Assembly: GCA_013176395.1 (NCBI GenBank)
Contig: JABMLP010000030.1
Coordinates: 372,001-436,000, forward strand
Direction: 5' to 3'
Length of the DNA stretch: 64,000 nucleotides
Source: Venturia oleaginea
Taxonomy: Eukaryota > Ascomycota > Dothideomycetes > Venturiales > Venturiaceae
Shown: positions 1-11,844 of the stretch, piece by piece
How positions within the stretch are numbered: position 1 is the first letter of the stretch
Layout: each line of letters starts with the position of its first letter
Position numbers and translations under genes: made by a program
Notes under the pieces: model-generated
Databases searched by the model: none
What the model saw: only the letters and a program-made list of their open reading frames with translations
Told to the model about the DNA's origin: nothing

Positions 1-780
1 TTACTGTGCAACCTGATGATTGTGGTGTGGATGGTTTCCCGGCATTGCTATCGTATTCATGGCTAGGGACGCGCTACAGGAATTCCTTTTGGCAAATGCT
101 GAAAATGGGACCCGATGTTGTCTTTGTTCCTGGTTTTGTGCGGGTACCTGGCTTTGTGCGGGTACCTGGTGTTCGTGTGCGGGTTCCTGGTGCGCGGGGG
201 CAGCCTGCGGAGATGTATCCAGGAAAGGATTGCACCTGGGCATGAATATGAATCTAAAGTTGCTGCTACTCCTTGGGACGACTCATACTCGATGGGAACA
301 ACATGTTGATGATTTAGTTGAAGCCGAGCGGCCCTCTAGAGGTGTGGTAGAGGTGTGCGAGGTTGAGTGGGTGACTCCTTTGATAGGGAGATCCCAAACA
401 AGCGGCTTGGAATCCACCTCATGCAACCATCTCGACCCGTCTTCAATTGCTGCTTGCATCGTTTTCATGACCAATGGCTCTCTGGCCGCTTGTAAAAGTT
501 CATATCATCTCTCCAGTGACATGAAGCCCTCAATTGTAGTGCTGCCTCCTCGCTCACAGAGACTGGTTCAGTCGAAAACAATCGCGTCTATCGATTATGC
601 TAATGCATTGATCAGGAGTCTGACGTTCCTGCAGATGGAAGGTTTCCAGCTCGAGAAGTCTGATACGTCCTCTTGGCACAAACACGAGGTTCGAGATGCT
701 GCTCCTGTTGCTCTTCCATGGCTAACAAGATTCAGATCCCACACCACAGCCTCACGAATTTTATCCGCGCCCCAACGATA
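1..780 (-). other. Unassigned region with coding-like minus-strand fragments
   Basis: Several short minus-strand open stretches lie here (1-243, 283-474, about 620-720), each separated by stops. The leftmost is rich in Pro, Gln and Ala and is encoded by an imperfect 18-bp tandem repeat at about 130-200. I do not recognise a domain and cannot join the pieces into a convincing spliced gene. It may be the 3' end of a gene leaving the window, or decayed sequence. A 253-codon plus-strand frame over the same bases has no recognisable feature. Confidence 0.25.
130..200. repeat. Short imperfect tandem repeat (about 18 bp unit)
   Basis: Units of the form TTTGTGCGGGTACCTGG recur about three times with substitutions. 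On the minus strand they encode a Pro-Ala-Gln repeat. Confidence 0.6.
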
Positions 781-993
781 ATCTTAAGCAAACCCGGACA
801 TAGTAGCAGATGAAGAGCTTTGGGATTATCAGAGCTGCTGAGGAAGGTTGGTCCAGGCAATTGCAAGACAGCGGACACGCTGAAGAAGCCTGAGGCTTGC
901 ATAGAAGAAGGTGATGCATAACTTAGATCTGGCAACTTGATATATACACTAGATAGCAATGGTACTGCACTGAGATTGGACATCTCAAACCAA

Positions 994-2708
994 CTATCCC
1001 AGCTCCCTTCGCAACTGCTCCTCCAACCTCGCCTCCATCTCAGAAAGCTCCTGCAACCTCGTCAACCTAGCCTTCTCCTCCTTAACCTGTCTCTGCTGCT
1101 GCTCCAACCACGACGACCTGGGAGGTTGTGGACTATTACTGCCACCCCCATCTCTAACCCTACTCCCAGATTCAGCCCCAACGCCAGACACGGATTCGGG
1201 ACCAGGCGCCGCGATTAGAAACCCATGTATATCCGTCTCTGGCACACTCGACGAACTATGACTCGTAGGACGTTGATCATCCCATTCCGGGGCTGAAATG
1301 CGCTGGGTTTCGTACAAAGTATTGCTAGTGAACGAGTGGGAGGCTGAGTGGACGTTGACAGGGAGTTCCGAGATTGTGCGAGATGTAAAGGGTTGGGCTT
1401 GAATGCCTTGGTCTGGGAAGTTCAAAGGCGAGGTTCTATTGTAGACGTTATATTGTTCTGTAGGGATGGAGCGGGCATCAAGTTCGGGCTTGTCTGCTAC
1501 TAGGGACATGGGATTGGGATTATAGTATTTGGGTTGGACGTAGATGTTTTCTGTGGAAGGGATGTCAACGTTTGGGAACGTCAATGATTATATGGGTAGT
1601 TGACTTACCAGCCGTGGCCTGATGTGCCAGCAGCTCGCTCTGTATGTTACGATTTCGCCGTCGCACGCAAAGGACAAGTCCGCCTATTATGAGCCCGAGG
1701 ATCACCAGACCACCAATAGCGATGCCAGCTATTGCGCCTGCTGAGATGCCAGACTTGTGTGGTGACGGAGTGGGTGACGGTGAAGGCGTGCTCGAGTTTG
1801 ATGGACGGGCAATACCGGCAATTATTTGACTGTTGAACCAGGTGACGGCGAATTGATCAGTGGATTGAAACCGGAGTGCAATGTATGGAGCCATGATAGG
1901 AACACTATAGGCACCTGTGACGATGGAGAATAGAGGCGAAGAAGTTACGGTAGTAAACGAGGTTGTCGGGACCGTTATAATCACGGAGTTTGATCTTACC
2001 ACCGCTGTGCTGAAAATCGATCTACTCGCTGTGACTGAGGCATAAAGAGCTGTCACAGTCCACTGAGTGACGAGCGCAGTGGAAGTTGCAGAAAGCGATC
2101 CAGTGGTTGTGGGTTTCGGATTAAACGCGCTTGCACAGTACCATCTGCTATAACTGGGCCTTACGAGCTCAAATGAGCTTGGCTTGATTAGAAATTACAA
2201 CCAGATATTGAATACTGATGACATACGTGAAGCAGCAGAAGATCTCTGTTTCCGTGACTTTGGATTCCGAAACTGTGGTCTCAAAGGATCTGAGATTAGA
2301 CACTCCGTAGCCCGAAGGGCAAATCCCTGGGGAGTAGTAGTCTACTGTGTAGTAACCAGTTGGCAAGCATGGAGTGGTGTATCCCACCTTGAAAGTTGGT
2401 TTGGTTCCACTGGGGTACAGCACGTCAGCCCTGTACTGAGTGGAGCAATAGGCGTCGGGAGATGAAGGTGATATCAATGGCGAAGTTGCGGATGAAAAAG
2501 TAGTTGCGGTAGTCCGGTACTTCGTAGATAAAATGATGGAAGAACCAGAAACAGCTCGAGTCGTTGAATAGACACCCAGTACAGTGACGGTGGTTGGCTT
2601 CAAAGCCGAGCCAAGGCTAGTGGAAACAGCGGAGGTCCATAAAGAAGAGGAATCTCTTTCTTCGAGTCGGCCTCCGACCGCGGCGAGCATCAAGGCAGGA
2701 TTGGCCAT
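994..2708 (-). CDS. Mid2/WSC-like single-pass membrane protein
   Basis: A three-exon gene model of about 524 codons. Intron 1 lies at about 2145-2226 (GTATGT donor, TAGCAG acceptor; an alternative acceptor 3 nt earlier also keeps frame). Intron 2 is 1551-1608 (GTAAGT...CACAG). The order is a Ser/Thr-rich extracellular part with several cysteines, a Ser/Pro linker, one clear transmembrane helix followed at once by a basic stop-transfer stretch (CVRRRNRN), and a cytoplasmic tail ending in a charged coiled-coil-like segment (RLQELSEMEARLEEQLRREL). This is the architecture of fungal cell-wall stress sensors and related surface proteins, but no WSC domain is visible, so sensor function is inferred only from layout. 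The start at 2708 gives a weak signal sequence; an upstream exon is possible. Confidence 0.7.
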
Positions 2709-4049
2709 GGCGTAGGCAAGATTGAATTGAAGAAAACTTCGAAGATACGTCGAGATGGAAAGCTCTTACTTGTTATAGCTTGAGCTTTGACCGGTCAGCA
2801 GCCAAATGCTGTAAGAACCGCATGCTCTGCAACGATCCTCGTTTTGAAAGTAGTGAATGACATATAGACAAGGTGGCTATGCCTGCAGTGCATCATGCAG
2901 CCAGACTCCATCTCGATGTCAAGCGAATCTGGACAGAAGCCTCCAACATAACAAAACTGCCTTTTCATTGACGATAGCCTCATGCAAGGCCAGGAATGAT
3001 ACGCCACAGCTGTCGCGGGTTCCTGTAATCAGCTGGACAGAGACGACGGCAAAGCCGAGGAAGAATTATCCTCTTGACGCCCAGAGCTGCCAATCCTATC
3101 GCGGTAAAAGTATACTTGATTCGAGTGATCTTGTTAGCATCAAATTCAGTGCTTACTGGGATGATTCAGATCCTCTTACTGCTTCTCTTGATAGACGGGG
3201 AGAGGAAGTTCAATTCTCAAATACGGCACGACTTCTGCAGTCCAGCAACTCGCCAAAAAGCCGATCGTGCAAGCGGGTTCAAATCAAGCCTCAACTCTTC
3301 CACCATGCATCTGTCGTGTTCCGAAAAAGAAAATATTGGCGACACGCTGCTGTAAAACAAGTGGCACCACGCTAATGGACATTGCGGCCAAGCAGTTTAC
3401 GCGTATCCGGACAGATAACGTGATGCGAAGATAGAGCATCGACAGATAGCGTGAATTCGATCGAGGCTTTCGAAACCGAAGCGTTCCTCACGTAAGATAC
3501 CACATCCCGCTGCGCAGTGCGACAATGCAGAAGTGGTGTGCAGTGGGAGAAGGCGACGCGTCGACGGAGCGGACCGTGAAGTTCTTGCCCGAGAAACGTT
3601 ATGGTGATTGATGACCATTGTTCAAACGGGGGCAAGAGAGAGATGAGACGTGATGGATTGATGGTGTTGTTGATGATGAAAGGAGAGGGAAGGTCGATAA
3701 CGCTTGTTCAGGTCTGAGCGACCTCGGCACGACTTCCTCTATTTATAGCCTCAGGCTCCTAAGTCGCATCAGGACAATCACGACTTTGTTTGACCTCAGC
3801 CAAGAATCGTAAATCCGGGATGAAAGATCCTTCGCAAAACAAAATTGTTAGATCCGTTTGCTGATTCTCTTGTAGTTTCTACGAATTCGACTGGAGCACG
3901 ACATCCCATACTCGGATTCGAACTCGGCAGAGCACATTGACCACATTCAGAAGACCATGTAATCTTATCGCTGTCTCATCATCTCACCTGCCCGCATCAT
4001 CAAAATCCCTCCCTCTAAAACATCATCATAATCCAACCCCTATCACCCC
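2709..4049. other. Intergenic region, no gene supported
   Basis: A 172-codon plus-strand frame (2857-3375) and shorter minus-strand frames occur. They have no domain, no signal peptide and overlap each other, so I leave them uncalled. The 3' end of the neighbouring glucosidase gene lies at 4050. Confidence 0.4.
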
Positions 4050-7000
4050 TCAAATCCCAAAACTCGATCTCAACCAAACATCCCTCGAACTAAACCCAAC
4101 CTCAACCCCAATCTCCCCACTCGGAATAATCCATTCCTGCAACCCAACATCCCAATAACTAACATCCCTCCTCATAAGCTCAAACACAACAACCTTACTC
4201 TCCCCCGCCCCTAACTTGACCTTTTCAAAACCACGCAGTTGGCGCGGTGGTGTCCCAGCACCGGCTTCGGAGGGGAGATTGATGTATAATTGTGGTACGG
4301 CGGCACCGTCAATGCTACCCGTATTCTTCACGGTCGCGGAAACGGTGAATAGGACTTCCCACAGGGCAGGGTTGCCGCCGGGGAGGACGGCGGTGGGGGG
4401 AGGTCTTGTTGATATGTTGGTACTGGAAGTGGTGATGGAGAGGTCGCCTGTGAGTTCGAATGTGGTGTAAGAGAGTCCGAAGCCAAACTCGTATTGGACT
4501 GAGATATTGGCGGAGTCGAAGTAGCGGTAGTCGATGAGAAGTTTTTCTTCAAAGTCAGACTGCCACGCGTTTGGGTCCGTCGTTGTGAGGAGGGCAGTTG
4601 AGTTAGTGATGTAAGTATTATAGTCCGTGTCTACCTTTGCGATTGTGTAGGGTAGGCGTCCACTTGGGTTCACGTCTCCATAGAGAATATCGACAATGCT
4701 GTTTCCAGTTTCTTGGCCTGGGTAGTGTGCGGCCAGGATCGCCGTGACGTTGGGATGGTCCGCAAATGGAAGAGTGTTAAGTCCTCCTGAATGAGTGATG
4801 ACAACGGTGTTAGCACAAGCAGCTGCCACGGTGTTCACCACAGCAGTCCCATTCCAATCTGGTTCCAGGAATTCACGGTCTCCCCCTTCGCTAGCGAAAG
4901 TCTTCAAGAACACAAGGCATACATCTGGCGGTGTTGGAGCAAGCGACCAGAGTCCCCAGGAATTGATGTCGTTGTTGTCGAGAATGTATTGCACAAGAGC
5001 TCCATCTTGCTTTGAGCGAGCTTTGATGGCTTCGAGTGGAGAAACAATGTAGCTGAACCTTCCAGTACCAGAGCCGCCACCGACAGGCAAGGTTCCGAAT
5101 TCTGCGTTACCCGCGTCGATGCCCTTGTCACTGTTAAGGAAATATGGACCTTGAGTCAGATCACCTGCATCGTTGCCATACACAGCAATGTTTTTCGGTG
5201 CCTTCAAGGGTAGAGCGTTTCCAGTATTCTTCAGGAGAACTGTGCCAGCGGAACCAAGTTCTCGAATGAATTCGCCATGATTTCCACGAACATCACGATT
5301 AGTGGTGCCATTGAGAATGAAATCATCAACCCAGGTATCGGGTTCGAAAAAATTGAGGGGCACTCCAGAGGGATCAACAGTTGGGAAGTCTTTGTCCTGG
5401 CCCAAGAAATAGTACGGCGTCATAATTCTGCTGACCATATCATCGAGCCTCGATATCGCGATGGACGAGTTGCCGACGGCCGTAGTGATGTTGGCTCCCC
5501 AGTATGATGGAGATGGCTCGAGGAATGAAATCCCACCGGGCATGTTCATGTCTAGACCTGACTCGATAGCGGACACACCACTGTGAGTACCCGACCAATC
5601 TGACATGACGTAACCCTGGCCTTGTGTTACTACTATTCCAGATAGGTTAGGAAATTAATAAATACCTGAAATCCCAATTCATCTTTGAGCAATCCGTTGA
5701 GCGTCTTTGAGTTTTCACAGCCATAACTGCCGTTGATTCGGTTGTATGAGCACCTCAAACAACGTCAGCAAGGTGAACTTCAGGATCCATCGAGCAGTAC
5801 CTACATCATACTGGAAGTTCCGGCCTTGACTGCGTTGGCGAATGGCCATAGATAGAGTTCGTGCATGGTCCGGTCGTCAATGTTAGCGCTGACGGCTTCA
5901 ATGAGTGGCCCGTCTGCAGATTCAGTGAAGAATGTCGTTGTACTCGGATTGCGCTGGGTTTCTTGTTCATTTCCAATGTAATGCTTGGAGCATGCTTGAA
6001 CGCCAGCAGACTGTATTCCGATGATTGATTCTTCCATGGCGACACCGGTCAAGTAACTGGACAGGAATTAGTATGTTTCTCAGGATTGTAGTTAAAGGAA
6101 GCTTGAGTCGTGAATTCTATGCCTCGACACAATTGGAGCTAGAGCGGGAAGCTTCGGAGAATATCGGGAGCAACAGTAATACTGACCGTGCTTCTAGCAT
6201 AGTTTTTCCGAAGCGTAAATCGCCGTGAGTAGGCAGGATAGTAAAAGAGTAAGATAAGGATAGGAGAGATAACTCACGGATCTGGAGAAAACCCTTCCCA
6301 GTTGCGACCTCCATACGGGCTACGACCAAGGGGTCCAGCGACAGGACCTAAGAGAATGTGCGATCCCTTTCCCTTGAACTCCTCGGCCATGTAAATACCG
6401 CGCTGGTGAATCAATACTCGGTCCCATGATGCAGCCGCTGTTATTCCAGCGGGGAAAACACTAGCATAGACAGCCTCGCGAATAGCAAGGGGGCCATCAT
6501 GAAGACAAAGACCGTTAAAACCCAATCGAGGTATCGGTGCAATGTTACCCTGCAACACAAGTTAGAGTGAAGATGAAACTCTTGGAAGGAATGGAATTGA
6601 GTTGACGCAATTTTTTTTGAACAATCCAATCTTAGGAGAAAACCATCCAAAATCTGAGTGAGTTCACTGTACAATCTTTCCAAAGTCTAGATTGAAGAGA
6701 GACCCCACTTCGTCTCTCTCATCTGAAAGAAATGATACTGATGGGAATACACTTACGACACATGGACCGGTAGTACCAGTGACCAATCGAGTTTTCTCTT
6801 CCAATGTCAGAAGGGCAGTGAAAGCTTTAGCTTTTACAAGCGCATCTTCCCAGCCACCACTCCCAGTAGTATTCGCTATATAAAAATATCAGTCAAGCGG
6901 AAAGGCATGCAAAGATGGCCAGGGGAAGTTGAGGGGTATACGAAGATGGACGTGGTAGAACCGAGCAGATACATACGCGAAGGATACACTGGAGGACTCG

Positions 7001-7091
7001 TGGTATACAATGAGTGGTCCCAAGCCTGCCCATGGGCAAAAGAAGCTGCTCCAATCAGCACAACGGCTTGTACCCGCGAAAAAACGTGCAT
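4050..7091 (-). CDS. Secreted GH3 beta-glucosidase
   Basis: A six-exon gene encoding 803 residues. The exons are 7091-6977, 6875-6757, 6549-6278, 6056-5805, 5753-5666 and 5615-4050; all junctions have GT/AG and keep frame. It hydrolyses terminal beta-glucosyl residues of cello-oligosaccharides or other beta-glucosides outside the cell. Evidence: a signal peptide (about residues 1-22, ending FAHGQ), the GH3 N-domain with [20 protein letters not shown] and [12 protein letters not shown], the nucleophile Asp in [11 protein letters not shown], the GH3 C-domain ([37 protein letters not shown]) and a C-terminal fibronectin-III-like domain. The length is normal for fungal GH3 enzymes. The start was chosen because it opens the signal peptide. 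No lesion was seen. The preferred substrate cannot be told from sequence. Confidence 0.95.
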
Positions 7092-7210
7092 ATTGAGTAT
7101 TGAGTAGTAATATCGTGAGGATTCATTTTCTGACACAAGATATTCATCCTCTTTAGTACTCTGTCTTCAGAACTCTGCCCCGAACCGGGTCCAGACAGCC
7201 GCCCATTCCC

Positions 7211-7249
7211 CTCCAGTGGGCATGACATACATCATACCATGCGGCGGGG
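7211..7249. promoter_or_regulatory. Two possible CreA/Cre1 sites upstream of the GH3 gene
   Basis: GCGGGG at 7244-7249 (plus) and CTGGAG at 7211-7216 (minus) fit the SYGGRG carbon-catabolite-repressor consensus. They lie about 120-160 bp upstream of the glucosidase start, where repression of a cellulolytic gene would be expected. The motif is short, so chance occurrence is likely enough to keep confidence low. Confidence 0.3.
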
Positions 7250-9908
7250 TATCTTGACAGCTTGAAGTGCATGGTGATATTCTTCGGATGAGTAACCGCT
7301 TTGGAAAAAAACTGTTAGTCTCTGAGTATCGGCGAGCAATAATCCGACGTAGCGGCTGGTTAAGCTCGAATGATCTCGCGCTTGAAGACGCAATGAGCTT
7401 TCATATTGGCTCCCTCATCAAGGATTTTGTGTACTAACTGCAGAGCTATGGTGACGTGATGAGTTCGTAGCACATCGAAGGCCGAAATACAAATCTGACC
7501 CAGCTCTTCAATATGGGAGACAAAGTCCAAACGTAATAAGAATTACTTCACCCAACCAGAATAGAGCGTCCCATGGGAGAACAGCTGTCGACGGAATGAA
7601 CGACAGGTGGAGAGGATTGAGCTACGTGAAGATGGCTTCGTGTATGCAGGCTCGCTAAGGTACCCCGCGGTGCAACCCCACAAGGTAAGATATTCCGCAC
7701 ATTCTCCAGGTCAGTTGAGCAGGTGGTACGCGAGGAAATGTCAGCGCTATGTAAGGGATTGTGGATAGGAACTGGAGGCTGAGGTCGTGTGAGGTTGTGA
7801 AACCGCGCACTAGGCAGTTGTCGATCCGGGGGGATCTCCCGCGGTGTTTTGCCGATTGGTTGACTTGGTCCAAATATACGGGGAGACTCCCACCGCCAGA
7901 GGCCCATTTTGACAACAACAAATCCTTTCAAACTACTCCGGTATACGAGCGAAATAGGCAATGGATGCCCTCGACTTTGACTGTCTTTACCCCGGCAAGC
8001 GAAGACGTTATACAGCTTAGTCCCTTAGAGGAGTGTGACCCCGTCGAAGCCTGGTTCCCCATGTCCTTCCCGCCATTCTTCCAATATTGTCGGTTAAAGC
8101 TTGGAAAGATGAAGTGGAGGACTTCGATTGGAATAAGGGCGTGGTATTTATGAATAGAAGAGTGACTCGGGTAAACCTATACCCTATCAGCTTACCAAAA
8201 TAACTCAAGTTTATCTCGCTCAGACCGACGGCATAATCACTCATATCAGCTACATTCTCACAGTGACCCCAAAAATTAGAAACTCAACGCACGACGCTCT
8301 TCTGGGCTACGAGTTTCACTCTTGGTACCAAAGTGGACTTTAAACAAAAGTTTTGGTTGGACCTTGGGCGCAATCGATGCGAGATCCCCCAGAGATGACA
8401 AGTCTATGCGCTTGCTCGGCGTGTCTCCACCTGCTATCTTGAGAAGTTCCTCATTATTTCGATCCAAATCCGAATTTGACGTGTTGTGCCCGTCGCAACG
8501 GTCCTGGGTAGTCGAGGGCAACGTCGTAAGTGGACGCGTTCTCCCCAAACAGGACGCCTCAAGTTTCTCCAGCAATCTGCCATCGTATCCCCGCTCCCGG
8601 TTTTGAAAAAAAGGAACTTCCGTCTGCGCTTTTGAGAAAGTCAAACCGTTCGGGAAATACAGGGAATATAAACACCACTACAAATATTACGAATTGAGGT
8701 TATAGAAGTAGAGTACAGTGGGCTACGCTAGCTGCGACCTGTCATCAAAAAGGAAGTACGACGGATTCGACAAGTTAATGATTCTCGCCGTGGGCCGGCT
8801 CGGGAGTGGTATTTTGTTCTGTTTGGGGTGGATGAACGGCTGGCGGAGGGTATTACATACGTGATGGGGCGGCTCATGAAGGAGGCTGAAGTTGTCTGTA
8901 AATAGAGCCTAACAACAAGTCCAACTGTAGCCGCGATTTAGAAGGCCAATGGATGTCAGTATCTTACTAGTCTTTGGATCGACCTGCGCTGGTCTTGGTG
9001 TTTGCTTCTTCTCCGTTCGCGTTTATATCTAATTTCTCGTCTACCTATACTAAGATATCCCCAGAAAATAACCTCGGTAGATAACTACTTGCACCTATCT
9101 TCTTATTTCCCTGATACTAACAGATCGTTTCAATTCTATTAACGACCGTAGAATCGAGCCTGTCAGTCTCAAGCTTCCTACCTCGAAAATATTTCGATCC
9201 TCGCTCTAGAGGAGTTCGGGCTTATGTTGAAGGGTATTCACCATTGAAAGCGTATCATAAATATACTACGATAGGAGTTAACACAAGATATCTCTACCGG
9301 AGCGGAACTACACCTGGCAACAAATGCTTTGGAAATTGAGTTCGAGGATATAGTACGTAAGATGGTGCTGAGAGTACAGCGGCGATGCTGTTCTTGCGCT
9401 CCAATGATATGCGCGTATGGAAAAAACAGCCAGATCAATTGTCCCGATGGATTTCATGGTTATTGATGGTTCGTTAACGATCGATTAATGAAACGCGACG
9501 CGAGAGATACCAAGTATAGTATACGTACTAAATTACAAAGTCCATCAACCTAGAATCCATTCCAGCATCTCAAAGCTCCCTAAGCAGCCAGGATTCTAGG
9601 ACTCACTCAGAATCGAAAACGAGTACAGATCCCCTCCAAAAACCAGAAAGCGAGCTCTCAATAGGATCACATGCCCTCATATCAAACCCCCCAAATCCAA
9701 CATCCTTTCTTTGTTCCGAAAAACGAAGAGTTTACTTACCCATTGCAAAATCTCTAAAATCAATCCGCATCCGCACAAACTCCAAATTGTCCATATACCA
9801 TACCCATCCCATCTAAGGTAAAATTATATTAACACCCAAACTCCATACAAACACTAATCAATCACCAACACCCAAACCACGCCATGTCTCAGCCAAATCT
9901 AGATATAT
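7250..9908. other. Long intergenic stretch without a supported gene
   Basis: I see only overlapping frames of 60-140 codons on both strands, none with a domain, signal peptide or plausible spliced continuation. Parts (about 8640-9600) are AT-rich. No tRNA or repeat was recognised. Confidence 0.4.
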
Positions 9909-11112
9909 CTACTGCACACCCACACCATCCACCTTCCGATCGGCAGCCAGAACATTCGTAAGCGCATGATCCTTCTCATCAACATACTCATCCCCAGGAA
10001 TCGGCGCAACATGCGCCTCAGCCGTCGGAATAACAGCACGTTCCACGAACCCAGCTGCTACAAGAGTCTGCGCAAGGCTCGTTTCGAGAGGTGGAATGCT
10101 ATCGGGATTATCAGAGATCATTCGTCTAAAAAAGATGAAAAGATGGAAAATGGGAAGATGGCAAAACTTACTCTGCCAAAGATGCACGCCTCAATAGCAT
10201 TTTATCGTCCGCGGCTAGCATGTGGTCCACCATAACCGTTGCTTCGCGATTCAACGCGGCGTTGATGACCACCATTCCAACGTAAATAATAGGGATGTAG
10301 GGGATAGGACCCTCCCCAAGCGACAAAATCGCCCCAACAATAACCGAAAAACTACATTTTCTTAGCCCCTTCATCCCAAACCACCCTCCCATCCACCCAC
10401 CCCGCAAAAATCCCAAACCCAAGAAAAGGCCGGGGAAAAAGGAAAAAGGGGAAGAAACCTACTTATAAACCCCCTGCTGCCCAACAACATCCCCCTCCCT
10501 CCCCTTCATAAGCGGCCCCACGTACCTAATCAACAACCTCGTATAAACAAACGCATTCACAGCCTTAACACTACTCTCCTGCCACTCAACACTGCCACTC
10601 CCCAACGCAACCGCAGCCAACACCATCCTAGCTACCGACCCAGCCTGATACGAAGGTCTCGTCATAATCGGAAACCCGCGCGCAAGGTGTTTGACAAGAA
10701 CAAGCGAAGTCAACGACTGAACCATACAGAGATAAAAATCAACTGGTGTGGCGACTGGACGTGTCCGGCCGTCAGGCGAGGAGAGAGTGAGGTAATACCA
10801 TTTTGAGATTTCGACGAGGCCGGAGAGGATGTGTAGACTGAGGACTGTGTTTCGGAATGTTTTTGTCGAGGAGGCGCTGTGGTGTTTGTTGTACACCGGG
10901 GCGGCGTAGCGCGTGTGTCGTGAGAGGATGGCGGTGTAGGCTAGTGCAGTTAGGAGCATGGGGATCATGTGGTTCCATGGTAGGTGTTGGCATTTTGAGA
11001 TGATGGTTGTGAGGTGGTTGATGGAGGGTTTGTTGATTGAGATTTTAGGGTAGAAGTTTATTTCGAGGGTTGACATTGTTTTGAACGGTGCGGCGCATGT
11101 AGGGACGAGCAA
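9909..11112 (-). CDS. Multi-pass integral membrane protein, function unknown
   Basis: A three-exon gene of 348 residues: exons 11112-10463, 10351-10172 and 10125-9909, introns with GTAGGT...TGTAG and GTAAGT...TTTAG. Hydrophobic segments are visible at MIPMLLTALAYTAIL, TVLSLHILSGLVE, FYLCMVQSLTSLVLV, MVLAAVALGSG and IPYIPIIYVGMVVINAAL, so five or more membrane passes. The C-terminal 80 residues are soluble and acidic. The layout resembles uncharacterised fungal integral membrane proteins; no catalytic motif is visible. Translation may start at residue 13 (MSTLEINFYP) instead of the first Met. Confidence 0.75.
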
Positions 11113-11844
11113 GTAGGAGGAAAAGAGAGAGATAATCTAATAATAGATGTAGGATTTTGAAGAGAAAGGTCGTAGAGGATTTGACAGCAGAGAATGGTGT
11201 GGTGAGAAAAAGGGCTATTCGTGGAGATCGGATGATGAAGGTCGCGTCTTCCTAAAGTAGGGAGATGATTGTCCTCAGACAGTAGGAGCGGTTCCGAGAT
11301 TCGTCCTACTGCTACTGCTAGACAAGAGTTTTCGAAGCGGGACTATGAAACAATACAGGAGACTATTAACTCTGACATGCAACAACAGATCCCAAAAAGC
11401 CAATCGAAACCCTCGTCACGGACCTTTTTCTCACGCCGTCAAAACATCAGCTCTCCACGTTTGGCGGCACGAATCTTTCCGTTCCCCACGACCACGAGAG
11501 ATATGGCATGTGAAGACAGTGATGTCATCCGTCCGAGAGATGTAACTGTGGGAAAGATGTGTATCGTCACGTGTACAGCGACAACTCCGACAACGGCCCG
11601 ATTATGCCTGGAGACATCATGCTTAAAAAGGAAATCCACCCCTACAGCCGGCTAATGCAAGATTCAGCCTCATTCGGGAAATCTATCTGCGATCGAGGTT
11701 CCGCCTCTCAACGGGAACCTGGAAAGTGACAGCTGGTGCCGAGCCTGTGACATGTTGGATGATTAATCTTCTCATGCCGAGAAATCCAATCGCCGATGAA
11801 GGGTAGTAATGAATAAGAGAGCTAGCGTTATCGTGAATCGACTC
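11113..11844. other. Intergenic region between the membrane-protein gene and rqc2
   Basis: A 128-codon plus-strand frame (11269-11655), rich in Ser, Arg and Thr, is present but shows no domain and would overlap the upstream region of the divergent membrane-protein gene. I do not call it. Confidence 0.4.

Noticed and set aside
2857..3375. 172-codon plus-strand open frame
   Set aside because: No domain, signal peptide or splice continuation, and overlapping open frames on the other strand; composition is not protein-like.
3905..3985. A TTCGAA word with flanking sequence resembling a tRNA T-arm
   Set aside because: The T-stem does not pair on either strand and no acceptor or anticodon stem can be built.
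11269..11655. 128-codon plus-strand open frame upstream of the membrane-protein gene
   Set aside because: Low-complexity and featureless, in the promoter of a well-supported gene.
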